Below are positions 9,227 through 16,518 of a stretch of DNA of 64,000 nt, in pieces. Below the pieces are notes generated by a model that was given only the letters and a program-made list of their open reading frames with translations, did no database searches and had not been told where the DNA came from. Source of the stretch: an uncultured Prevotella sp. (GTDB lineage: Bacteria; Bacteroidota; Bacteroidia; Bacteroidales; Bacteroidaceae); NCBI GenBank assembly GCA_900318625.1, contig ONLG01000005.1:23620-87619 (forward strand), in the 5' to 3' direction. Made by a program: the position numbers and the translations under genes. Numbering within the stretch: position 1 is the stretch's first letter; every line of letters starts with the position of its first letter.

Positions 9227-9550
9227 TTAATTTATAGAAGCCCTCACTCTCAGCAGTAACGCCCCACTTGAAAATACTTTACAGAGGACTGAAAACCCGC
9301 CCAATCCCCGCAACAATCTAATCCCCAACGCCTTATCCCCATTTCCGCTTATGTAGGAAGTGTATGAGCATAAATTCACATACACTGCTGCAACAAACTG
9401 CGCCACACCAACTTACATCGAAAAAAACTACAAAATAAAAATTGCAGAAACAAACTCCATGGGCTGTGTGAAACTATCTCAATAGCTTACATTGCATTAA
9501 TTATCTCTTTGGCGACAATTTTTAGAACACCCCATAACAGAAAAAGCAAG
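9227..9550. other. Intergenic region without recognisable gene
   Basis: Stop codons are frequent in all frames. Apart from a small 7-bp hairpin at 9360-9385 (GTGTATG/CATACAC) I see nothing conserved. Confidence 0.5.
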
Positions 9551-9592
9551 AAACCGAGCTGACAAAGTCACAGCGACTTGTCGGCTCGGTTC
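9551..9592 (-). terminator. Hairpin terminator of the TonB-receptor-like gene
   Basis: Outer arms AACCGAGC and GCTCGGTT plus an inner GACAA/TTGTC pairing give a strong stem 60-100 bp past the stop. On the minus strand TCTTGCTTTTT follows. Confidence 0.55.
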
Positions 9593-9654
9593 ACTTTTTC
9601 AAGAAATGGAAACGTCCTGACCAACCATAACAATCACATTAGGACGGAACGCTA

Positions 9655-12021
9655 TTACATACGTGCCTTCTGCTTCTCGCCGGCACCGGAGCCGCGGTAC
9701 TTGGAGCGGGCCTCGTTGAACTTCCACGTGAGGTCAACCATGAACGTGCGGCGGGCAGGATTGGCTGTCGACAATTCGCGGATGCCATAGATGACGGCCC
9801 CAGTCTTGTTGGTATTCAGTACATCGAAGCAGCGGAGGTCGGCAGACAGCCTACCCAGGCGGCGCAGGTTGAAGTCGCGTTGCACTCCGATACTGAGGTT
9901 GAAACGCTGGGTCGTGACGTGGAAGTTGTTGTAGTCGCCCCGCATGGCCCACTGGAGGCTGACACCCAGGCGGAAAGCATGAGGCAGTTCGAAGTCGTTG
10001 TTCCATGCAAGCGTGGCGTATGGCTTGTTGAGGGTTTTGAAACTGCCGTCAGCCGTTGGTGTCTTATAGTTCTGGAAGACGGTGAAGAGATTCCACATGG
10101 GATGCCAACAGCCGATAACGGGGCGAGCCGAGAGCCCCAGAGAAAGCTGATTGTAGTCCTCGGTGCTGTTGATGAGACGTACGAGGCTGATGAGCGGATC
10201 CGTACTACCGGGGAATGGCTCGGTGGAAACGGTCTCGCTGTTCTTCATGCGGCCATAGGCTACGGTGAGGTTTGCCCACTGATAGGCCGCGTTCAGCACC
10301 AGACTGTGGGTATAGGTCGGTTTCAGATAGGGATTGCCGCTCTGATAGGTGTATCGGTTGACATAAATCGTCGAACTGGTCAGGCTTGAGTAATTCGGGC
10401 GCTTGATGTCGCGGCGATACGACAGGCTCAGTTGCATCTTTCCTATGGGAACTGATATGGTTGCGGTGGGGAACCAGTCGCCGTAGTTGCGGCACATCTC
10501 GTCCTGACGTTTGCCGAAATCGAAGTAGTCGTTAGTCAGGTGTTCATAGCGCAGACCTGCCTGGACAAACACCTTGCCGAACTGTCGACCGTACTCAACG
10601 AAGGCCGCTGCCGACTTCTCGTTAATCTCCGTGTCTGTGGCTTTCACCGGCACATAGTCGGAAGCTTGGTATGAATAGGCATCCGTGCGGTGGTTGTAAC
10701 TATATTCGCCGCCAACAGAGAGGTTGCCTTTCAGTACGGGATAGCTGAAGACAAGCTTCGAGGCCCAGAAATTATTGGTGCTGTTGGTATTGTTCTCAAT
10801 GGTGCGGACGGTTCCAGTATCGTCCGATGCAGGGGTCGTCGTTTCGATGGTGCTACCGGGAGTCTTGGTGTTGTCGAAGAGGCCGTCAACGTTCAGGTCG
10901 ATGCCCAACTGTCCTATCTTTCCGTTGTAATAGGCGTTGAAGATGTGCTTCTTGATACTTTCATCCTGCCAGAGACTGCTCACGGAGCGCTCTGTCAGGA
11001 TGTCGTTCTCGAACACATCAGTCAGCAAGTCACCTTTAGTCTTACCGCTTGGCATACGGTCGAATTTGTAGTATGCACCGAAGGTATGGTTCTCGTCCAC
11101 CATATAGTTCACCTGCAACTGCGGCGACAGGTCGTGCCTGGGATGTTTCATCTCCTGGACTGAGTGACTCGTAATGCGGTCTTGACCTACATAGTATAGC
11201 AGGTCGCGGTCCTGCAATCCCTTATAGTGATTATAGGTGCTCACCCAGAACGAGCCCGTCACGTCGAATCCGCCCGTGCGGTAGTTGGCGGTGAGATTGT
11301 TGCTCAGCGAGCCCCCGTACTGGTAAATAAACTGTGTGCTGTTATTGAAACTCAGGCCCTCGCCCTGGGCCTTCTTCAGCGTTATGCGAACGACGGCTTT
11401 TACCGAGGCGGCATATCGGGCACCGGGGTTCTGCACCACATCTACGTGCTGAATCTGGTCGGAACGAAGGCGAGAGAGTTCCTTCATGTCCTGCACGCGC
11501 CGTCCGTTGATATACACTTCGGCATCGCCACGGCCCAAAACCTTCACACCACCGTCGCGCTCACACTCCAACGACGGCAGCTTGGAGAGTGCGTCGCTGA
11601 CCGTTCCGGCTTTCTCAAGTATCGTACCTGCAACCGTCGTCCGCATGGCATCGCCCTTCACAAACGTCTTTGGCAACTGCCCTTTCACCACGACCTCGCT
11701 GAGCAGTTGCGCGTCCTCCTTCATCTGGATGGTTAAGCCATCGCCTGCGTTTATATATAAGGTCTGATAGCCCACGCAAGTTAACTTGAACAAGCCATCG
11801 GGGACATTCGTCTCAATCCTGAACACTCCCTGCTCGTCGGTCATTGCACCTTGCACGAATATCGAATCGGGCAGCGACAGCAGCACCACATTCACAAAGG
11901 GGATTGGGTCGCCTTTCTCGTTAATCACCAGTCCGCCCCACTCCTGTGCCTTAGCCTGGGCTGCCAAAGTCATCAACATTGCTGCCATAAGTGTTGCGAA
12001 CCTTAAATACATTCTTTTCAT
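9655..12021 (-). CDS. TonB-dependent-receptor-like outer membrane protein with carboxypeptidase-regulatory domain
   Basis: About 788 aa from MKRMYLRFATLMAAMLM; a Met four codons upstream (12033) is also possible. Order: signal peptide ending AQAKAQ, a CarboxypepD_reg-like beta domain (WGGLVINEKGDPIPFVNVVL...), a plug-like region (LSEVVVKGQLPKTFVKGDAM and VLGRGDAEVYINGRRV), then a long beta barrel of the OMP_b-brl_3 kind (PF14905). It ends ADLRCFDVLNTNKTG...VDLTWKFNEARSKYRGSGAG. Family members sit in the outer membrane; most lack a known substrate. The plug lacks an obvious TonB box. The gene is divergent from a LytTR regulator, which probably controls it. Confidence 0.88.
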   Translation of the reverse strand: MKRMYLRFATLMAAMLMTLAAQAKAQEWGGLVINEKGDPIPFVNVVLLSLPDSIFVQGAMTDEQGVFRIETNVPDGLFKLTCVGYQTLYINAGDGLTIQMKEDAQLLSEVVVKGQLPKTFVKGDAMRTTVAGTILEKAGTVSDALSKLPSLECERDGGVKVLGRGDAEVYINGRRVQDMKELSRLRSDQIQHVDVVQNPGARYAASVKAVVRITLKKAQGEGLSFNNSTQFIYQYGGSLSNNLTANYRTGGFDVTGSFWVSTYNHYKGLQDRDLLYYVGQDRITSHSVQEMKHPRHDLSPQLQVNYMVDENHTFGAYYKFDRMPSGKTKGDLLTDVFENDILTERSVSSLWQDESIKKHIFNAYYNGKIGQLGIDLNVDGLFDNTKTPGSTIETTTPASDDTGTVRTIENNTNSTNNFWASKLVFSYPVLKGNLSVGGEYSYNHRTDAYSYQASDYVPVKATDTEINEKSAAAFVEYGRQFGKVFVQAGLRYEHLTNDYFDFGKRQDEMCRNYGDWFPTATISVPIGKMQLSLSYRRDIKRPNYSSLTSSTIYVNRYTYQSGNPYLKPTYTHSLVLNAAYQWANLTVAYGRMKNSETVSTEPFPGSTDPLISLVRLINSTEDYNQLSLGLSARPVIGCWHPMWNLFTVFQNYKTPTADGSFKTLNKPYATLAWNNDFELPHAFRLGVSLQWAMRGDYNNFHVTTQRFNLSIGVQRDFNLRRLGRLSADLRCFDVLNTNKTGAVIYGIRELSTANPARRTFMVDLTWKFNEARSKYRGSGAGEKQKARM

Positions 12022-12196
12022 ATCAATCATCATTTAAGTTTATCTATTGACTTATTGTCGTATTGGCTTCGCCTTAGTCCATCGCAACAATCTCATCATC
12101 GAGCTTGCTCAGATGGTTTTGCCCTGCCTATTTGACACTGCAATATTACAGATTGTTGCTAAATTCTCCATAGGTTAGGGATATTCTGCGGAGAAA

Positions 12197-12237
12197 TGTG
12201 ACGAATGGTGTGACAAACGGCAATCTGTGACAAGCGG
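12197..12237 (-). promoter_or_regulatory. Three LytTR/AlgR-like direct repeats
   Basis: Read on the minus strand: CCGCTTGTCACA (12237-12226), CCGTTTGTCACA (12220-12209) and CCATTCGTCACA (12208-12197). The 9-mer is very close to the AlgR half-site CCGTTCGTC, and AlgR is a LytTR-domain protein. They lie between the receptor gene and the LytTR gene. Confidence 0.6.
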
Positions 12238-12252
12238 TAAACTAAATGGCAT

Positions 12253-12279
12253 GGAAAAAGGAGCCTCTTAGGACTCCTT
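12253..12279 (-). terminator. Small terminator-like hairpin inside the divergent intergenic region
   Basis: AAGGAG/CTCCTT with an inner CCT/AGG and one bulged base; a T5 run follows on the minus strand. It lies upstream of the receptor gene, so it could act as a leader attenuator if the promoter is above 12280. Confidence 0.4.
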
Positions 12280-12449
12280 AATCTATGCTGTTCGTAATAC
12301 GACGACTGAAGTTGTGCATGGCAATGACATTGCAGCCCAAGGACTTGCGCTCCACTAAGATGCTAAAGAATCAACGACATACGCAACTATCTCATTGCAT
12401 ACATATCATAAAGTCAAGTCATTCAACAGAATTATTGGTAATTATTTAG

Positions 12450-12457
12450 TAATTTTG
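12450..12457 (+). promoter_or_regulatory. -7 element of the LytTR gene
   Basis: TAATTTTG matches TAnnTTTG and ends 8 bp before the ATG, which implies a very short or absent 5' leader. No clear -33 element at the expected spacing. Confidence 0.45.
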
Positions 12458-12465
12458 CCCCCAGT

Positions 12466-13356
12466 ATGAACAAGAGGCAAAAAGAAACTATCAACATTCG
12501 TTTCACGAGTACTGCTTTCATGATTATGGCGATTGCCATCTTCAAGCCCTTCGGACTCGAAGGAGGCCAATGGCAGTCCTATCTTCATCTGATATGCCTT
12601 TTTGTGCTGGGCTTGTTCAGCTGTTTCACAACAGAGGTAATTCTGCGATACATGTTACATATGCCTCGCTCCTATGAACGTGGCATCAACTATATCATCA
12701 GTCGCAACCTGCGCTTTCAGATCATCAATACTCCCTTAGTGGCACTGTTTATCTGTCTGTATCGCCACTTTATGATGAGTCATCTTTTGAAAAGCAATCA
12801 GCTCTCGCTGAGCAACTATCTTGAAACGCTGGCAATTATTGCCTTCCTCTCCTTCGCTATCGGACTCTACTGGCGCTTCAAGTTCCGCAACAAGTATCTG
12901 ACGATGGAATTGGAAGAGACAATGCTGCTGAACGAAGAACTGAAGAAGATGCAAGAATCGGAGCATTTATTGCCGGACGAAGTAGAGAAAGCTGACGAGA
13001 AGTGCCTACAGCAGGAGCTAATTCTCACCGGCACAACCAATGAATCTGTGACTCTTCAGATTTCCCACCTATTATTTATTGAGTCCGTTGGCAACTATGT
13101 CAAGGTCCGCCACCTGCGCAAAGGACAAGTGCATACCGACATGCTGCGTGCAACGATGAAACAGATGGGAGAAACGCTGAAGGGATATCCGATGATTGTC
13201 CGCTGCCATCGCGCCTTTCTGGTTAACCTTGGTCAGGTAGAACAAATCATCTCACATTCCAACTCCACCCAGCTGCTCATAAAGTACTGCCACGAATCAC
13301 TCCCAGTCTCGCGTAGCAACATGGCACTGGTCAAGGCTGCTATTAAGCGAGCGTAA
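12466..13356 (+). CDS. Membrane-anchored LytTR-family transcriptional regulator
   Basis: 296 aa. The N-terminal half has about four membrane helices (roughly residues 15-30, 42-62, 87-103, 120-138). A charged coiled region follows (about 145-175), and a C-terminal LytTR DNA-binding domain (about 185-295) with ISHLLFIESVGNYVKVRH, MIVRCHRAFLVNL and LPVSRSN. There is no receiver domain, so the membrane part rather than a phosphoryl group is the likely sensor. It is divergent from a TonB-receptor-like gene with three AlgR-like repeats between them. Target assignment is inference. Confidence 0.9.
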   Translation: MNKRQKETINIRFTSTAFMIMAIAIFKPFGLEGGQWQSYLHLICLFVLGLFSCFTTEVILRYMLHMPRSYERGINYIISRNLRFQIINTPLVALFICLYRHFMMSHLLKSNQLSLSNYLETLAIIAFLSFAIGLYWRFKFRNKYLTMELEETMLLNEELKKMQESEHLLPDEVEKADEKCLQQELILTGTTNESVTLQISHLLFIESVGNYVKVRHLRKGQVHTDMLRATMKQMGETLKGYPMIVRCHRAFLVNLGQVEQIISHSNSTQLLIKYCHESLPVSRSNMALVKAAIKRA

Positions 13357-13559
13357 CAATAGCAGCATCGATATTTGCTATATCTGCCTCAGATGGGTTC
13401 TTCACAAACTTGTCTTCTTTTGAGAACGTGAAACTTTTTCACGTCAAAAAAACAACTAAATCCTTGCCTGTTTCCCAAATTCATTCTACCTTATGGAAAC
13501 ATAGCTTCCATGCCGAAGTGAGAGGTGAGACTTTGCCTGTATTAGTAGGAAAGGCTCCC

Positions 13560-14864
13560 CTACTCCTTCACCGTCACCTTGATACGGCTGATGCGGCGGC
13601 CCTCAATGCCTACAACCTCGAAAACGTATTGCTTGTATTCTATCTTTTCGTGCATACTGGGGAAGTCGCCTTTCAGCTCTAAGAGCAAGCCGGCAAGGCT
13701 GTCGGCATCGCCTTCCACCTCGCTGAACTCCTCGTCGTCGATCTGCAATATCTTCACAAAGTCGCTCAGCAGGGTCTTTCCCTCGAAGACGTATGTGTTG
13801 TAGTTTATCTTGACATAGGGGTGTTCTTCCTCATCGAACTCGTCGTTTATCTCGCCTACTATTTCTTCCAGAATATCCTCGAGGGTTACAAGCCCGCTCG
13901 TACCGCCAAACTCGTCAACCACAATGGCAATGTGTACCTTGTTGTCCTGGAACTCGCGCAGCAGGTCGTCAATCTTCTTGGTTTCAGGAACGAAGTAAGG
14001 CGGTCGTATCAAACTCTGCCAACGGAAGGTTGAAGGCTTGGAGAGATAAGGCAGCAGGTCCTTGATATACAGCACACCGCGTATGTTGTCGTCGTTGACC
14101 TGATATACTGGGATGCGTGAATAGTTATTCTCAACAACGCACTTCAGCACATCGGCAAAGCTGCTGTTGATGTCGAGGTCTACAATATCCTGCCGCGAAG
14201 TCATAATCTCCTTAGCCGTCTCGTCGCCGAAACGTATTATTCCCTTGAGCATACTCTGCTCGTCCTTGAGTTCTTCCTTGTCGGTAAGCTCAAGAGCCTG
14301 CTCCAAGTCGTCGACACTAAGCTGGCGCGACTCCTTCTGAACGACCTTCTCGGCAAAGTTTCCACTTCGCAAGAGCACATTCTCCAACGGCCAGAACAGC
14401 TTGCGCATCATCAAGAGAGGGCCTACAACACGGCGGCAGAACTTCAGCGGGTTCTGTCTGCTGTAGACTTTCGGCATTATCTCTCCGAACAACAGCAGCA
14501 GAAACGTCAGCAGAACCGTTATGCAGAGAAACTCAAGCCACGCCACCTTGAACTTCACAACCGAGCCAAAGACATAGTTGCAGAGCATGATTATCGTGAC
14601 GTTGACAAAGTTGTTGGTAATCAGTATGGTTGCAAGCGTGCGCTCACTGTCTTCGCGCAACATCCTTATCTGCTTGTCTTCTTCAGATTTTTCCTCCTCA
14701 AGCTCGTTGATGTCGCTTGGCGACAAACTGAAGAAAGCGATCTCGGAACCACTTGCGAAGCCCGAGACAAATAGCAAAAAAGCAGCAATCAGTGCTGCAA
14801 CAATCACCCCCACAGTGGGGGGCACAAACTCAATCATGTCCGAAAGCAAAACGTTCATTTCCAT
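13560..14864 (-). CDS. gldE: GldE / HlyC-CorC family (CNNM-type) membrane protein
   Basis: 434 aa. N-terminal DUF21 transmembrane domain (helices about residues 14-35, 85-105, 115-135), then a CBS pair (about 200-330: TSRQDIVDLDINSSFADVLKC, SRIPVYQVNDDNIRGVLYIKDLL, FGGTSGLVTLEDILEEIVGEI), then a CorC/HlyC domain. In Bacteroidetes this protein, beside ssb, is annotated GldE; relatives are linked to divalent-cation handling. The start overlaps the ssb stop by one base (TGATG), indicating translational coupling. A second Met two codons in is possible. The gldD gene that follows gldE in Flavobacterium is absent here. Confidence 0.88.
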   Translation of the reverse strand: MEMNVLLSDMIEFVPPTVGVIVAALIAAFLLFVSGFASGSEIAFFSLSPSDINELEEEKSEEDKQIRMLREDSERTLATILITNNFVNVTIIMLCNYVFGSVVKFKVAWLEFLCITVLLTFLLLLFGEIMPKVYSRQNPLKFCRRVVGPLLMMRKLFWPLENVLLRSGNFAEKVVQKESRQLSVDDLEQALELTDKEELKDEQSMLKGIIRFGDETAKEIMTSRQDIVDLDINSSFADVLKCVVENNYSRIPVYQVNDDNIRGVLYIKDLLPYLSKPSTFRWQSLIRPPYFVPETKKIDDLLREFQDNKVHIAIVVDEFGGTSGLVTLEDILEEIVGEINDEFDEEEHPYVKINYNTYVFEGKTLLSDFVKILQIDDEEFSEVEGDADSLAGLLLELKGDFPSMHEKIEYKQYVFEVVGIEGRRISRIKVTVKE

Positions 14865-15268
14865 CAGAAGGGCGGCATATCGCTATTTGACACATTGGCT
14901 GCTGTCGTCTGTGAAGGCTGCGGATTGCCTTCGGCAGGTTTTCTGGGACTGAGCAACTCCATGTTTTCCGCATAAATCTCTGTAATCATGCGCCTCATAC
15001 CGCGCTTGTCGTCGTAGGCACGATAGCGTATGCGGCCTTCCACATAGATTTTGTCACCTTTCCTGACATACTTCTCCACTACCTTAGCCAAGCCACGATA
15101 GAATATCACGTTGTGCCAGTCGGTATGATCGGGCACCTGCGTACCGTTCTGCAGGGTATAGCCTCGCTCGGTAGTAGCCAGACTAACCTGCGCAACAGCC
15201 TGATCCTGATCATAATAGCGGACGTCGGGATCTTTGCCGACATTGCCAATAAGCATCACTTTGTTCAT
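14864..15268 (-). CDS. ssb: Single-stranded DNA-binding protein
   Basis: 134 aa from MNKVMLIGNVGKDPDVRYYD; the open frame extends 11 codons upstream but this Met is the family start. An OB fold spans about residues 1-105, including HTDWHNVIFYRGLAKVVEKYVRKGDKIYVEGRIRYR. A short linker ends in the acidic SSB tip DMPPF, which recruits replication and repair proteins. It lies between a hypothetical gene (51 bp upstream) and gldE (overlapping) in what looks like one transcript that begins with the tRNA array. Confidence 0.96.
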   Translation of the reverse strand: MNKVMLIGNVGKDPDVRYYDQDQAVAQVSLATTERGYTLQNGTQVPDHTDWHNVIFYRGLAKVVEKYVRKGDKIYVEGRIRYRAYDDKRGMRRMITEIYAENMELLSPRKPAEGNPQPSQTTAANVSNSDMPPF

Positions 15269-15319
15269 TGCAAATAAGATTTCCAGCCACACGAAGCCCA
15301 CAAAGAGGCTCCGGGTGCC

Positions 15320-15847
15320 CTATTTCCACATACCGAGATACTTAAACTTGAAGTTCTTTCCCTTAGCCGAGGGGAACTGGCTGCGACCATCGACACGCGA
15401 ACGCAGATGCTCCACAATGCGGTTATAGCAGTCTAAACCCGACTGAGCCTTGCAGTTTGCAACAAAAAGCGTGTCGCGATACTCATGCTTTCCAGTAGAC
15501 GGAATCATCACCACGCGCTTGAAGTTGAGCGTTCCCTCATACCATCCGGGGTTTTCCTCGTTCAGCTTCTGCACGGCATTGTCGGCAGCCGAGGCTGGAG
15601 TGCGAAGCGCCTTCTTCTGCTTGAAGTCGGTCATTGTGGCAGCTTCGGTCTTGATAATAATGAAATACACTCTCGAACGCACCTTGTAGCGCTTGGGATA
15701 GAACACATTGCTGGCCACATAGTCGCGGATATCGGCTTCCATGTCTTCGTCCATGTCAATGTCAGGAATAGAGTTCAAGAAATCAAGAGCTTCGTCAACA
15801 GTGGAAACTAATATCTCATTATCGAAGTATCTTAAATACAAATTCAT
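15320..15847 (-). CDS. Conserved-looking hypothetical protein between tRNA array and ssb
   Basis: 175 aa from MNLYLRYFDNEILVSTVDEALDF; the open frame continues upstream only by reading through a tRNA, so this Met is the real start. An acidic N-terminal part (LNSIPDIDMDEDMEADIRDYV) is followed by a mixed alpha/beta body with KRYKVRSRVYFIIIKTEA and, near the C-terminus, a basic FPSAKGKNFKFKYLGMWK. No signal peptide or membrane helix. I do not recognise a named family. Position directly downstream of four tRNAs and upstream of ssb suggests a housekeeping role, but nothing shows what it is. Confidence 0.75.
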   Translation of the reverse strand: MNLYLRYFDNEILVSTVDEALDFLNSIPDIDMDEDMEADIRDYVASNVFYPKRYKVRSRVYFIIIKTEAATMTDFKQKKALRTPASAADNAVQKLNEENPGWYEGTLNFKRVVMIPSTGKHEYRDTLFVANCKAQSGLDCYNRIVEHLRSRVDGRSQFPSAKGKNFKFKYLGMWK

Positions 15848-15885
15848 AAGGTAAGATAATGTTTTATAAAAAAAGAGGGGAAAGA

Positions 15886-15957
15886 GCGGAAAACGGGACT
15901 CGGACCCGCGACCCCAACCTTGGCAAGGTTGTGCTCTACCAACTGAGCTATTTCCGC
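15886..15957 (-). tRNA. tRNA-Gly(GCC), copy 1
   Basis: 72-nt cloverleaf on the minus strand, 5' GCGGAAATAGCTCAGTTGG; anticodon GCC at 15924-15922. CCA not encoded. Sequence identical to the copy at 16206-16277. Confidence 0.97.
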
Positions 15958-15961
15958 AAGA

Positions 15962-16048
15962 TGGTGAAGAGGAGGAGACTCGAACTCCCACGTCGCAATT
16001 GACACTACCCCCTCAAAGTAGCGCGTCTACCAATTCCGCCACCTCTCC
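15962..16048 (-). tRNA. tRNA-Leu(GAG)
   Basis: 87-nt class II tRNA with a long variable arm; 5' GGAGAGGTGGCGGAATTGG. Anticodon loop TTGAGGG, anticodon GAG at 16014-16012. The 3' CCA is encoded (15964-15962), unlike the neighbouring tRNAs. Confidence 0.95.
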
Positions 16049-16077
16049 AACATTTAAACATTCCGAACAAATGCTTG

Positions 16078-16159
16078 TGCCCAGAACAGGACTCGAACCT
16101 GCACACCTTTCGGCACACGCACCTGAAACGTGCGCGTCTACCAATTCCGCCACCTGGGC
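16078..16159 (-). tRNA. tRNA-Leu(CAG)
   Basis: Class II tRNA; 5' GCCCAGGTGGCGGAATTGG. Anticodon loop TTCAGGT, anticodon CAG at 16125-16123; long variable arm GTGTGCCGAAAGGTGTG. CCA not encoded. Confidence 0.95.
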
Positions 16160-16205
16160 ATGGGTAAAACAATCTGTTTTACATTGGCATTGTTCAGAAT
16201 GTTGA

Positions 16206-16277
16206 GCGGAAAACGGGACTCGGACCCGCGACCCCAACCTTGGCAAGGTTGTGCTCTACCAACTGAGCTATTTCCGC
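16206..16277 (-). tRNA. tRNA-Gly(GCC), copy 2 (first in transcript)
   Basis: Identical over 72 nt to the copy at 15886-15957. The two Gly genes bracket the two Leu genes as direct repeats. Confidence 0.97.
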
Positions 16278-16320
16278 ATCACCACAGCTTTTGGCCGTGA
16301 GCATTTCTCTAAATGCGGTG

Positions 16321-16351
16321 CAAAGGTAGTGTTTTTTTTCTTTACTGCAAA
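16321..16351 (-). promoter_or_regulatory. Promoter of the four-tRNA array
   Basis: Minus-strand -7 TACCTTTG (16328-16321) and -33 TTTG (16351-16348), spacing 19 bp. It starts about 44 bp before the first tRNA and probably also serves the hypothetical gene, ssb and gldE. Confidence 0.75.
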
Positions 16352-16395
16352 CTTTTCGGAGTTTTTTTTCATCTTTTTGCGCATTTCCAGCCATC

Positions 16396-16426
16396 AAAAA
16401 CGGGGCAAACCTTTCGGTCTGCCCCG
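16396..16426 (-). terminator. Strong intrinsic terminator of pgm
   Basis: An 11-bp G/C-rich stem closed by a GAAA tetraloop (minus strand CGGGGCAGACC-GAAA-GGTTTGCCCCG), then TTTTTG. It separates pgm from the tRNA promoter. Confidence 0.88.
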
Positions 16427-16518
16427 CTTCCACATTATATATATTGAGTTGCAAAAGCCGTAAGAAACTGTGTTTCAATTCTTCAGATGATTGCCTCCCA
16501 ATTCCCTTCGGCACAAGC

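Noticed and set aside
9227-9550. Possible hidden gene between htpG and the receptor gene
   Set aside because: Dense stops in all six frames and no recognisable motif.
13425-13443. ACGTGAA/TTCACGT hairpin after the LytTR gene as terminator
   Set aside because: It is followed by an A-run on plus and preceded by the T-run on minus, the wrong side for termination on either strand.
15848-15991. Longer form of the hypothetical protein upstream of ssb
   Set aside because: The extra 48 codons read through tRNA-Gly.
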